From Aplectana chamaeleonis (taxonomy: Eukaryota > Nematoda > Chromadorea > Rhabditida > Cosmocercidae), in the NCBI GenBank assembly GCA_029168955.1, contig JAPDOI010000441.1, positions 310,001 through 374,000 on the forward strand: 64,000 bases of DNA. Direction: 5' to 3'. The position numbers were made by a program, and so were the translations under genes. Below are positions 34,931-46,360 of the stretch, piece after piece (position 1 is the first letter of the stretch; every line of letters begins with the position of its first letter). The notes under the pieces were generated by a model. The model ran no database searches, was not told the origin of the DNA, and was given only the letters and a program-made list of their open reading frames with translations.

Positions 34931-37158
34931 TTGGTGGCGTCTCAGTCCTCGATGTGTTTATTTACCTCAGACGTTTAATCGTCACTCGTTTTTCGGCGGT
35001 ACAGTGATAGGTCAGTCTGGTATGAAGTGTTCGACGACACTTATTGATCACGTGGATTGGTTCTCAAAGTGAGGCTTGACGTTGATCACTAAAGTCTTAG
35101 TGTGGGTTTTTCTTTCGTCTGGGACTTAAGAGACGTTCTTCAATTGGGACATTTTCTTAATCATTTGGCCAGCAGGGGATGCCCAGGCTGATTTTATGGT
35201 TCTCAATATTATTCTCGCTTGTCGAGCACATGATTTACGAATAAACGCTTCTCTTTCACTTCACAACTCCCCACCCACTTTACTTCCCCTGCTGGTCCAA
35301 TTCATATACTTGACAATACTGCGCAACTATGCGATGTTTGTGTTTGAAAGAATTCCGCACTTCGATGCGATGATTGTTTATGATACGATTCCGCACTTGG
35401 ATCCAATGAGAATATTAGTATAGTTAGGTGAAGTGGTCAGCATCATCTCTGAAGTTTTCGATAATGTTACGAGCAGGTTAGAATGCTAAAATCATGTTTC
35501 GATGGGCCTTATGGACGTGAAGAAACTTGCAGTTTAGTTTTCGTTAGTTACAAATAGCGCTATTCGGCAGGCAACCTAGTAGACGTCGGAAGCGTGACAA
35601 ATATTTGCAGGAACAACTAACTGAGAGGCTTTTGCAACCTCTTCCTTTATTGATCAGTTTCATCGTTTTCCACCCTTCACTATGCTCGGGCGTTACACAT
35701 CCTTTCTCAAATTGTTTTTCTTCACTGCTTATCAAGTTTCTTGTTTGAAACCTGTCATTGTTTGCGTTAATTTTGAGACGAGGTAGCAAGCGCGAGTAAA
35801 AAAAAGATAACAGCGTGTTCAGAAGTCAGGTTTCGACGGCTTTGTGGCATTTGATTAACAGAAATCTCAAATACACAAAATTATTAGCAATACAATCATA
35901 TTGGACTGCCTCGTTGGACTTGCGGCCACATTATATATGCAACATTCCGTTTAGCTTCTTCCGTTTAGGTGAATGTGAAAAAATGAAAGAAACCCAGGAC
36001 AAAAAAAGAAAGCTAAATAAGAATCCCTTCTGGAACCCTTGCTAAGTACCTGAGATATCGTGCTCTCTCAAAATGACTCAATTTCTAGGCACAATTTTCA
36101 GATTGGGGCTAGCTGAGATCATCAATGAGACTCTAAAAATGCGCTCCCAGAGTGTTACGGCCACCCAAAAACGAATTTGGGATTGATAATCTAGCACATC
36201 TGGGTCGATAATCCGTGCGAATGTCTAACAACTTTGAAAAGAATAACACCAAGAGCTCTACTGAAAAATTATTTGGTGGTTTTCCAACTGACGATATTAT
36301 ATTATACTTATGATGTAGTTATTAACTGATAATATTGTTTTAAATTAGATAGACAATCTGAATATCCTTATCAAAAAAGATTTGGCATAAAGATTAGAGT
36401 TACTAGAATACGTTTCTTGTACCTTATGGCTATTTTGTTTAACAAAGAAGTTTTCGGGCGATATTTTGAGCTTTCATGCTTTGTAAAAAGGTTTCGAGAA
36501 GTTTTCTACGACCTTCTCTTCGTGGCGAACTGACGATGTTTCCAAGTGATAAAACAACGGAATCAGCAAAAAATCGAAGTTGTTCAATCACAGCCACAAA
36601 ATCCCCTTCTGGAAGAAGATGATGGAGCAGTCGTAGAATATACGAGGAACAGAGAGAGGGCCGTGCTCACACCTACAGCCAAGGTTTATTGCCAAAGTAG
36701 CCGGGGTACACGTCAGCAGATGGAGAAGATGTGAATTGCATGTTCTACAAAGTACTGCGTAATGCCGTAGAAATCACACTTCTAAGCAAACTTCTGCTCT
36801 CCTGTGACTGTGTTAATTCAAATGGGCACAAATGGCTAGCATCTGAATGAAGAATATATGTACGATGAAGCAATAATGTTCCAAGTCACAGTTTATAACA
36901 GCTTTTGGTGACTAGATGACATGTGTTAATTTTCACAAAGCCGATGCTAGATTAACTGAGGTTTCTTGAAAAAGTATTTTCTTTCATTTACATACCTGAT
37001 CATGGTGCCAAAAATGAATAAAAAGCTTTCTGTTTTTGCAAAAAAAAACGAGTTTTCTTCGCGTGAAATTGCTTCTTTTTGAAGCACTAACTTCATATGT
37101 AGCTGAGTAGTACGAGCATTTCCCTTTTTGAACCTGTTTATATCACTAATTATTTATT

Positions 37159-37226
37159 TACTTGACTTACTTGGCTCAAACGGTTAGCTTTCGCCTGACG
37201 CGGTCATTCCGCATCTTCATCTTCAC
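37159..37226 (-). mobile_element. 68-bp 5'-truncated RTE insertion
   Basis: Contains CGCCTGACGCGGTCATTCCG, identical to the 3' end of the RTE at 58,189-58,240 (same orientation). AATTATTTATT flanks it on both sides (37,148-37,158 and 37,227-37,237), an 11-bp target duplication. Confidence 0.65.
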
Positions 37227-38028
37227 AATTATTTATTACTGTATCAAACAACCGATTCTAAGTTTTTTTTCAGTTTTTGAAAACAAAATCAATACTTAAA
37301 TAAAAACTTACTTAAATAAAAAAAGCAAAATAAATATTGCTGATTAGTGGTTTGTTTTAACTTTTCAACTAGGAAAATTGGCGTCTCAAATTTATCGCAC
37401 AAAGAAAAAATTTTAAGAATCAAAGTTTGTGAAAAAAATTGCTATATTTGCTCTATTGAAAGAATCCCGTGAGTCCTTGTGGGTGTCATCATCTAGTGCT
37501 AATAGAAGCCGAATGTTCTTTCATTAGAGGTAGATTAGGCGATTCTAAAGGAGACGAGTATCGACAGATATAATTATTCACTACTGCTATCGCACTATTT
37601 ATTCAAATGCAAACTTCTAAAAATAAAAAGTTTCACGGGAAGCAATTAAGAGCCTGGTTCAGTGTTAGAAACCGAATATTATATGACGCCTTGCCTAAAC
37701 AGCCTGAGCAGAGAAGAAAAAACTTTTTTTTATCAAAAACCGCAGTTATTTCTGCATTAAGTGCTCACTGTGCTCACCTTGGGTGGTGGTTCAGTCAGGT
37801 TACAACACTTTTATGCTCCTATGATCGGTTTTAACCGCTACCAATACATAGACGCACATGCAAGTAACTAACACACGGGTGTAGCCCCGCGCCCGATCGC
37901 CCGTCGTCGCAATGCGAACTTCGCGGCGCCGCGACCTCATGGCAACGGCGGAGGGTTCGCGTCGCGATCAGTCGATCGCGGCGAGACACTAATAGTTGGA
38001 ATCAACATTTTAGAGAGTTACAGAACAG

Positions 38029-38142
38029 TTACGAAAATGTTGCGAACACATAAGGGCATGAGGCTGCGCAACTTACGATCACGATTTCAACAACTTACGG
38101 AAGACTTCAGTAAGTTGTTGAAATTAGTGTTCGCAACATTTC
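38029..38142. repeat. Nested hairpin repeat
   Basis: Outer arms AAAATGTTGCGAACAC and GTGTTCGCAACATTT enclose a perfect 15-bp stem (38,084-38,098 with 38,110-38,124; ATTTCAACAACTTAC) and an 11-nt loop. Confidence 0.6.
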
Positions 38143-38289
38143 TGAAATCTTCAGAGATTCCGGCTCATCTATAGCCGAAGAGATTGATTCCTGGTTCCTG
38201 TGCCAGATGATTGGGATAGGGTTTCGATAACCGTAGTTATTTTGGGTTAGTCCGTGCGAGGTTCAGTTAACTAGTTCCGCAACTGGATG

Positions 38290-38720
38290 CGACATTTGTT
38301 TTTGTTGAAATTCCGCACTTGGATGCGATAATTGGCCTGATATGATTCCGCACTTGGATGCGATGATTGGTCTGATATGATTCCGCACTTGGATGCATTG
38401 AGAATACTAGAGTAATCAGTTGGGGACAGCACTATTCCGGCTCATTACATAGCCGAAGTGATGAATTCCTGGTTCTCGTGCCAGATGATTATGATCTGGT
38501 TTGATAAAAGTAATTAGTTTGGGCTTAGATTCCGTGCGAGATTCACTTTAACAAATTTCCTTAACAGGTTGCTGTGCTTGTTTCGATAGAATTCCACTCT
38601 TGGATGCGATGGTTTTCTGATAAGATTTCGCAATTGGACGTTACGGTCAGTTAAACCCCTATCCACGCTTGGATACGGGGTTCGATTCCGCACCCGGGTG
38701 CGACGCTTAGCTTGTACAGA
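38290..38720. repeat. Degenerate tandem TTCCGCACTTGGATGCGATG repeat
   Basis: At least five copies, three of them in a ~35-bp register at 38,313-38,400 separated by ATTGGTCTGATATGA. Single copies occur at 35,350-35,400. Confidence 0.65.
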
Positions 38721-39689
38721 TTCCGCACTCGTTTGCGATGGTTGATAGATATCTTCCACTGTGCGACATGATGCCTGGTTTGATCAGATTCGAAAAATGG
38801 ATGCTATGGGAATACTAGTATAATTAGAAGTTATCCGCATTATTCCGGCGCATCAATAGCCGAAGAGATAATTTTCTGGTCCCCGAGCTAAACATATGAT
38901 TCTGTATCAGAAAATGATGTAGCTGGCTCACTAGTTATAAGGGTGATAAGACAAGCTAACCGTAGATATAAGGGACCAATAAGGGTCGGTGCAATCTGCA
39001 GGGGCTTACCCATCTGATGGGTTCTAAAGATCCAAGACATCCTCTCTCGCACACAAGCTATTACACCTTACGCCCGTTCTGACGTTGCACGCTCATTATT
39101 TTATTGGAGTCGTGTCTAGATATACGCATCACTCAGTTTTGAGTAGCATTTCCGAGCGCTTCAAAAGTGCTTCAGTTAGTTAAGAGTAGTACGTACAAAA
39201 TCAGTCTGCGCTATTCCCACTAAACAATCGTAGTTAGGTCGCATTCCCTCACGGTTTGGTATGTCGTCTCACTGGTATATAGCGTCATTGTCGGATAGAT
39301 GGCTGGCTTATGCTCTCTACAATCAGAGCGAAAACACCAAGTCTTATTTACGGCCATGACCCGTGCGTTTGGTGATAGCCGCGGTTCATTCTCAATCTTT
39401 GGGCACGTAGATAAGGCCTGATTACGCCTGGTTCTACAATTTCTCTTGCGCTTGTAAGCCACGGTTAATCGTAAATGACTCAAGCCGTAACAGGCGGAGC
39501 AGGATGGTAAGCCCCTGTTCAGTGCTGACGATTTCTGGAAGTGCTTTCTATCAAAGGCTCATTTGGATGAGTGTTTCAGCTGCTTCTCCGCACCTCACCA
39601 GTAGTGAGACGAAGGGGCCTAACAGCTCTATCGTTACGTAAAGATTCTATACGCTTTCCCATATTTTGATGGTTATTATCCATTGTTCA

Positions 39690-40328
39690 GATTCCTGAAA
39701 GTTTAGGTTCCTGGCAAAAGTAAAGATTTGGCATGGCCATAGAAATATACTCAGTTAAAAAGGGAAGACAAAGAAAAATGAAAAAAGGTTTTGAAATATT
39801 TCTGAGAACGATTTGGCGTAGAATAATTTGTTTTTCGGGAAATGAAGTGAAATAGTTGAAAGTATGATTTGGCAGTCGAGTTTGAACCAACTATTGATAA
39901 GAGTTGTGCAGAACGAGAGATCGCCTTGTCTGTGCTTGTCCGTAGAACATATCAAAGCGAAATCGCGCGTGAAATGGGAAGCATCGAAACTATTTCGGGA
40001 GCTGTAATGCGGCGGTCTTCACGTATTAGGTGAAGCAAAATCAACACGCGTGATTTTGCTTTGATATTTTCTACGGATAAGCACAGACAAGGCGATCTCT
40101 CGTTTTGCACAACTCTTATATCAATAGTTGGTTCAAACTCGACTGCCAAATCATACTTTCAACTATTTCACTTCATTTCCCGAAAAACAAATTATTCTAC
40201 GCCAAATCGTTCTCAGAAATATTTCAAAACCTTTTTTCATTTTTCTTTGTCTTCCCTTTTTAACTGAGTATATTTCTATGGCCATGCCAAATCTTTACTT
40301 TTGCCAGGAACCTAAACTTTCAGGAATT
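39690..40328. mobile_element. Near-perfect 639-bp palindrome, mariner-related
   Basis: Arms of about 285 bp (39,690-39,975 and 40,045-40,328) are almost identical; both encode the same 67-residue accidental ORF. The ~70-bp centre on the minus strand reads LIREDRRITAPEIVSMLPIS, which resembles the N-terminal helix-turn-helix of mariner transposases (pattern EDRRIT-x-x-E-I/L...L-x-IS). A stop follows shortly, so only a remnant of transposase remains. Confidence 0.6.
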
Positions 40329-40389
40329 TCATTTATTTTTCCCAAAGGTTTCCTTTCTAACATGATTTATGCCTGGTGGTGTTAGGTGA

Positions 40390-42870
40390 AGGTAAACCCA
40401 CTGATGTCCTGCCCCCCCCCCTTCTGTGACGTCCTGCGCACTCCAACTGATGGCCTGCACACTTTCTTTGACGTCCTGCACACTTCCACTGATGTCCTGC
40501 ACACTTTCTACGGCGTTCTGCGCACACCCATTTGAGTCCGGCACTTTCTACGGTGTCCAACGCACTCTCATTTGGGTCCCACACACTTTCTACGGCGTTC
40601 TGCGTACACGCATTTGGGTCACAAGCACGCTCACGCCGATCATTTTTCCGCAGGGCTACCGTAACCCTCCTTCAAAAATTTTATGAGTGTCAGCTTGGAT
40701 ATGAGCACATCGTAATAGCCAACAAACGTGTTTGCACAATTTCGACCTCCTCAGCCACTTCCCGGCGGCTTCTCGAAGAGAGCGGTGTGCGAATGAATGC
40801 ATACCGCTCCTCTGCCCTTTTATACCCCGCATGTTATGAGCGTGTGTTATCGTTCATTATCATGTTTTGCTCAAGAATGGTTACGGTAGCCCTGCGGAAA
40901 AAAATGATCGGCATGGGCGTGCTTCTATCTGGGTCCCGCACACTTTCTACGGCGTCTTGCGCACTTTCACTTTGTCACCGCACACTTTCTACGGCATCCG
41001 GCGCACTCCCACTTGAGTCCCGCACACTTCCTACGGCGTCCGGCGCACTCCCACTTGGGTCCCGCACACTTTCTAGGGCGTTCTGCGCACACCCATTTGG
41101 GTCCCGCACACTTTCTACGGCGTCCGACGCTCTCTCATTTGGGTCCCGCTCACTTTCTACGGCGTCCGGCGCACTCTTATTTGGGTCCTACACACTTACT
41201 ACGGCGTTCTGCGCACACCCACTTGGGTCCCGCACACTTTGTACGGCGTCCGACGCTCTCTCATTTGGGTCCCGCTCACTTTCTAGGGCGTCCGGCGCAC
41301 TCTCATTTGGGTCCCGCACACTTTCTACGGCATCCGGCGCACTCCCACTTGAGTTCCGCACATTTCCTACGGCGTCCGGCGCACTCCCAATTGGGTCCCG
41401 CACACTTTCTACGGCGTCCGACGCTCTCTCATTTGGGTCCCGCTCACTTTCTACGGCGTCCGGCGCACTCTCATTTGGGTTCCACACACTTTCTAGGGCG
41501 CTCTGCGCACACCCATTTGGGTCCCGCACACTTTCTACGGCGTCCGGCGCACTCTCATTTGGGTCCCACACACTTTCTACGGCGTCCGACGCTCTCTCAT
41601 TTGGGTCCCGCTCACTTTCTACGGCGTCCGACGCTCTCTCATTTGGGTCCCGCACACTTTCTACGGCGTCCGGTGCACTCTTATTTGGGTCCTACACACT
41701 TACTACGGCGTTCTGTGCACACCCATTTAGGTCCCGCACACTTTCTACGGCGTTCTGCGCACACCCATTTGGGTCCCGCACACTTTCTACGGCGTCCGAC
41801 GCTCTCTCATTTGGGTCCCGCTCACTTTCTACGGCGTCCGGCGCACTCTCATTTGGGTCCCGCACACTTTCTACGGCATCCGGCGCACTCCCACTCGAGT
41901 CCCGCACACTTCCTACGGCGTCCGGCGCACTCCCACTTGGGTCCCGCACACTTTCTACGGCGTCCGACGCTCTCTCATTTGGGTCCCGCTCACTTACTAC
42001 GGCGTCCGGCGCACTCTCATTTGGGTTCCACACACTTTCTAGGGCGTTCTGCGCACACCCATTTGGGTCCCGCACACTTTCTACGGCGTCAGGCGCACTC
42101 TCATTTGGGTCCCGCTCACTTTCTACGGCGTCCGGCGCACTCTCATTTGGGTTCCGCACACTTTCTAGAGCGTTCTGCGCACACCCATTTGCGTCCCGCA
42201 CACTTTCTACGGCGTCCGGCGCACCACACTAGGGTCGCGCACACTTTCTACGGCGTCCGGCGCACTCCCACGTGGGTCCCGCACACTTTCTACGGCGTCC
42301 GGCGCACTTTCATTTGGGTTCCACACACTTTCTAGAGCGTTTTGTGCACACCCATTTGGGTCCCGCACACTTTCTACGGCGTCCGGCGCACTCTCATTTG
42401 CATCCCACACACTTTCTAGGGCGTTCTGCGCACACCCATTTGGGTCCCGCACACTTTCTACGGCGTCCGACGCTCTCTCATTTGGGTCCCGCTCACTTTC
42501 TACGGCGTCCGGCGCACTCTCATTTGGGTCCCGCTCACTTTCTACGGCGTCCGGCGCACTCTCATTTGGGTTCCACACACTTTCTAGGGCGCTCTGCGCA
42601 CACCCATTTGGGTCCCGCACACTTTCTACGGTGTCCGGCGCACTCTCATTTGGGTCCCACACACTTTCTACGGCGTCCGACGCTCTCTCATTTGGGTCCC
42701 GCTCACTTTCTACGGCGTCCGACGCTCTCTCATTTGGGTCCCGCTCACTTTCTACGGCGTCCGGCGCACTCCCACTTGGGTCCCGCACACTTTCTACGGC
42801 GTTCTGCGAACACCCGTTTTGGTCCCACACTTTCTACGGCGTTCTGTGGCGCACTTCTGAGTCACACCGT
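40390..42870. repeat. Third 42-bp minisatellite, diverged relative of the Helitron arrays
   Basis: Unit CTTTCTACGGCGTCCGGCGC plus ACTCTCATTTGGGTCCCGCACA; it corresponds half unit by half unit to the Helitron array (CTTTCTATGACGTCCTGCAC, ACTCCCATTTGGGTCCTGCACA). A MITE interrupts it at 40,623. Open frames up to 566 codons follow from the 42-bp period. Sequence just right of the array (42,868-42,925) also resembles the Helitron flank at 20,550-20,600. Confidence 0.85.
40623..40924. mobile_element. 302-bp MITE inside the third minisatellite
   Basis: Terminal inverted repeats of ~45 bp: AAGCACGCTCACGCCGATC, then TTTTTCCGCAGGGCTACCG at the left, mirrored by CGGTAGCCCTGCGGAAAAA and GATCGGCATGGGCGTGCTT at the right. 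Confidence 0.75.
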
Positions 42871-42929
42871 GCGGCGTTCCAAAAAGTACTTCGGAGATCC
42901 CGCCGTATTGATTGAAGCGTTGCCCCGTC

Positions 42930-43350
42930 AAATCCTGAGCAAAAGCCTATCAGTAACGGTGTTTATTTCACTAGTTCATTTTTACGAATAAGTAAACGTC
43001 GGATGGTTTAAAATAACATGTTTACGGGTTTTTGTCTTTCTTGACCCTCAATTTTGAGGTTCCGCAAAAATTGAGCAACCAACTTCAAATTTTGACAGGA
43101 GCTAGGTGCAAACAAAACCAGCTTTCTGGCCAAAAATGAGCTCTCTAGCTCAACGATAAGTGTTCCAACAAGATCGTGAACGCCAACTGAAAAAAGAAAA
43201 GGAGATGAACATTTTTTTGACCAAAATGACGTGGTTTTGACACTTTTTCTCGAATCTCAGGGAACCAATCCGGACCATTATTTGAACAGTTATTTAGCTT
43301 TCTAAAGTACATTAAATGCAAAAAGAACGGTCTCCTTACGTTCACTCTGG
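42930..43350. other. Noncoding
   Basis: AT-rich, no feature recognised. Confidence 0.4.
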
Positions 43351-43351
43351 A

Positions 43352-43470
43352 CCCTGATACTGAGATCAGGGGGTTGCGCGATGGCGAATCAAAGCCAAAT
43401 CTGGTGAGCGCTTCGCGCTCACCACAATAAGAACCTCGGATCGGTAGGGCTTTTCTGCCCGAACGAAACC
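43352..43470 (+). other. Cluster of three hairpins, possible structured RNA
   Basis: CCCTGAT/ATCAGGG (43,352-43,371), GGTGAGCGC/GCGCTCACC with a TTC loop (43,403-43,423) and GGGC/GCCC (43,447-43,460) follow each other within 110 bp. No match to a known RNA class is recognised. Confidence 0.25.
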
Positions 43471-44305
43471 TTTCGGACGTTGGATTGTATCCAAATAATT
43501 ATAGGTTGGAGCTTTTCACATTGCCTATACAGTGTAGGTCTATACAGTGTAGTGTCTCTGACTCTCTTCGTTTTGCCTCTATCCATCGACATTTTCTAGT
43601 AAATTTGGGCCGTCAGCCATTCTCGTCGGTCTCAATTGTCATTCGGTGCGCTCTTTTCCATAGGATAACACTTTCTACATGGTCTTGTCGGTTGTACTAT
43701 TTGCAGTAGGAGTAGCTTTGGGCCGCACTGACAGCAAGAGACTGCCAAGGTTTAAATACTATGAATTTTTGCGCAGCAGAACGATTGTTAGGTGCCTAGA
43801 GCTTGAATCGAGAAGAGGTCCGACTTCTAGGTTTCCAGGTTCGGACGACCGGGTCAATTCCTATCCGTTCTTTCCAATTCGTTCGACGAGGGGTCAACTC
43901 AGGGCATATTTTTTGTCGACAAAACGCTTAGTTTCAATGGTGGTCCACATGTGCCCCTTCGATAGAAGTGCACATTCAAAGTATCTAGCAGAGCAGAATG
44001 GTCGGCTCGTTCGCTAATGGGTTTTTCTCCTCATTTGATTCTTATTGCGGTTTGACAAGCGTTGCTTATTTCTCGCTGGGTAGCTTTGGACCCTCCGTTT
44101 CGAACCGAGACAAGGCTCATAACCTTTGTAATATTTCCCAGTGGTGCGAGAGCTATCATTCGCATACGCCATAATCTAGCAAATTAGATCAGTTCGTCTC
44201 CTGTATTCTCCTTGCCCCTCTAGCTTTATAATTCCGTTCGTTTCCGTGTCCGCGTGTAGTTCACGAAACTGAGGTTTTGCCGAAGTTTATCGAGGTAAAA
44301 GTGGT
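43471..44305. other. Noncoding or unrecognised
   Basis: A 112-codon ORF at 43,679-44,017 begins with a hydrophobic stretch (MVLSVVLFAVGVALG) that could be a signal peptide, but the rest has no recognisable domain and no second copy. I do not call it a gene. Confidence 0.3.
44237..44300 (+). repeat. 64-bp direct repeat, copy 1
   Basis: CGTTCGTTTCCGTGTCCGCG to GTTTATCGAGGTAAAA; the same sequence at 45,766-45,830. Confidence 0.75.
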
Positions 44306-44418
44306 GTTTCGTGAACTAGGAGCGGACATAATTGGGGGCGGGCGCGTCGCGTGTTGCGACGCGTCGCGTGGGGGTTCCGAGGCAGCGGCCTCATTCCGGT
44401 TTGTTCTGCGACGGTGAT
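44306..44418 (+). repeat. GC-rich block shared with 34,817-34,930
   Basis: Second copy of the GTTTCGTGAACTAGGAGCGG block. It begins six bases after the first 64-bp direct repeat. Confidence 0.75.
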
Positions 44419-45500
44419 TCCCTCCCACCCGCCCAAGGTTGTTGCAATAGAATATATGTTTGAAAAAAAATCGCTCTTAGGTTTTAATATCTGCCAAATT
44501 TCGAAGAGCAACCAACTTACATGGTTTTATGCTTCGGTGGCTGGTTCGAGCCTTAGAACTTTATATGCCTCAAGCTCCCAATCGTGGGGCTCAAGCATCG
44601 TATGAAGCCGATCATCCTTCGGTGTCCTAACTGTTTTTGGCTAAGCGCGTTTTCAATAATTTCATATCTCATTCGGTAGTGGCGGCAGTGCTACAGTCTT
44701 TTACGACTCCATCCAAGCGTGGATGGAAAGGTTCGGGATCTCAATCTCAACCCGGGTGAAAAAGAGTTCTTATATTCAGGATTAAAAAAGACTCCAGGGT
44801 CACGTGCGTTATAGTTTTACGCTCATTAACTAAGGGGTCGGCCAGGCCCGCTTGTACAGTATTCATAACTCCCTCCACTTGGCACCGCTCAAGCTAGCTA
44901 GGTTTTAGGATTAAATGGGACTAACTTACTTGAGTCCAAACTGGTTTTTGTAGTTGGGCTTTCCCCTGTCAAAACGTCCGGTAGAGTCGGGTTCCACTTT
45001 AGCCCTTGAATTGCAGCAGAGGCACGCCCAGCTTCGGGTATGTTCGGCAGCTTTTGCAGGCCTCAGATTACATTTAATTGGTTTTTAATTCCCAACAAGG
45101 TGTCACTCTTTATGGCATCAAATTATTAGACTTGGCTATGAAGCCAGCGGCTTTACCTTACTTTCTTCTCACTTTTCTTTCAGGGGTGGCGCAGATGCTC
45201 TCCGAAAAGGCGTTCGTTCGAAGGACACCAAACGCGTTGAGAAGATGAGAAACCTCCGTTGTCTGCTATCGTATATCCAGCCACATGTCGACCTCAGATG
45301 AAAATCACGTTTTGCTTAGTATCAGTTACAGCTTCTTCGCTCCAATTCTAATGGTTCGTATTGATCCATGTCAAGTTCAACTTCTGCCGTACGGTCCAGT
45401 ACTAGTATAACTGTTGCTTCGTTTATTTGTCCAGCTTATTATGTTTCGGTGTGATCACGATCTCTCTCGCCTGTTTCACTTACTTATTGTCAGACAGTAA
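44419..45500. other. Noncoding
   Basis: No ORF or RNA recognised. Composition and the motif CCAAGCGTGGATGG recall the unclassified insertion at 34.8-39.6 kb. Confidence 0.4.
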
Positions 45501-45506
45501 CACAAT

Positions 45507-45507
<1 letters not shown>

Positions 45508-45597
<90 letters not shown>
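45508..45597. repeat. (TA)n microsatellite, ~90 bp
   Basis: Uninterrupted alternating TA. Confidence 0.97.
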
Positions 45598-45599
<2 letters not shown>

Positions 45600-45765
45600 C
45601 TGTGAGCGTTCCTTCCGGTTAGTTTGGAGTGGTATATGCTTCCGGTTCGTATGTATGTGGTATATGATTCCGGTCAGTATGTATGCAGTTAACTTGTTGC
45701 GTGTGACATGTATCGGTGCTGTACCGCCGTTCGTTTCCGCAGAATAAAGCCGTCACACACATCCG

Positions 45766-45830
45766 TTCGTTTCCGTGTCCGCGTGTAGTTCACGAAACTG
45801 AGGTTTTGCCGAAGTTTATCGAGGTAAAAC
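45766..45830 (+). repeat. 64-bp direct repeat, copy 2
   Basis: Second copy of the repeat at 44,237-44,300, about 1,530 bp downstream. The two could be the ends of one element or a dispersed motif. Confidence 0.75.
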
Positions 45831-45882
45831 TCTAGTCACCGTCGCGCGGCGAGGCGTGATGGAGCGCGCTTGTCACACCGCG

Positions 45883-45986
<104 letters not shown>

Positions 45987-46360
45987 GCTAGTCGCATAGT
46001 GGTGAGGCCAATGCTGGCAGAGTTTTGATTCATATCACATACCTTTTTTCTAGGATACATTTTTAGCCCAAATACTGACATTGGATCTATTATTCGAACT
46101 AATTTTCAATTGTAGTGGAAAGCGACCACGCCAACACCTGCTGAACTAACACCACCTGAGTATTTCGTTAATGTTGACAACTTGCTCATTCATAGGGGTT
46201 TTCACGGATTTACGCTTCTTTCCTCAACACGTGTTCAATGATGTATTCAACATTACCTTCTAAATGTATCAAAATATATTATATAGGCTCGCAAAAAATC
46301 AATAATTAACAACACATTTCTTCATGAGAAAGTTTGTTTATGAATTCATGCTATGGGATG

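Larger units (their letters stand above)
34812..39632. mobile_element. Unclassified 4.8-kb insertion with 13-bp flanking repeats
   Basis: GTTACGTAAAGAT occurs at 34,799-34,811 and at 39,633-39,645, as expected of a target duplication. The interior is noncoding. It has a GC-rich leader near 34,817-34,930 that recurs at 44,306-44,418, repeated TTCCGCACTTGGATGCGATG motifs (35,350-35,410; 38,310-38,700), and TTCCGGCTCATCTATAGCCG motifs (about 38,158; 38,440; 38,850). No RT, integrase or transposase is recognisable. Possibly a non-autonomous retroelement or satellite-like repeat. Confidence 0.35.

Noticed and set aside
38665..38700. tRNA-like GGTTCGATTCC motif
   Set aside because: The flanks do not form the T-arm or acceptor stem, and the motif is one variant of the tandem GATTCCGCACTTGG repeat.
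40532..42335. Frames of 440-566 codons in the third array
   Set aside because: Same cause: stop-free 42-bp period, with a MITE in the middle translated as part of the frame.
43679..44017. 112-codon ORF with a hydrophobic N-terminus
   Set aside because: No second copy, domain or splice context; a hydrophobic start alone is too weak.
44237..45830. The two 64-bp direct repeats as LTRs of a small retrotransposon
   Set aside because: Too short, no TG...CA ends, primer-binding site or polypurine tract; kept only as a direct repeat.
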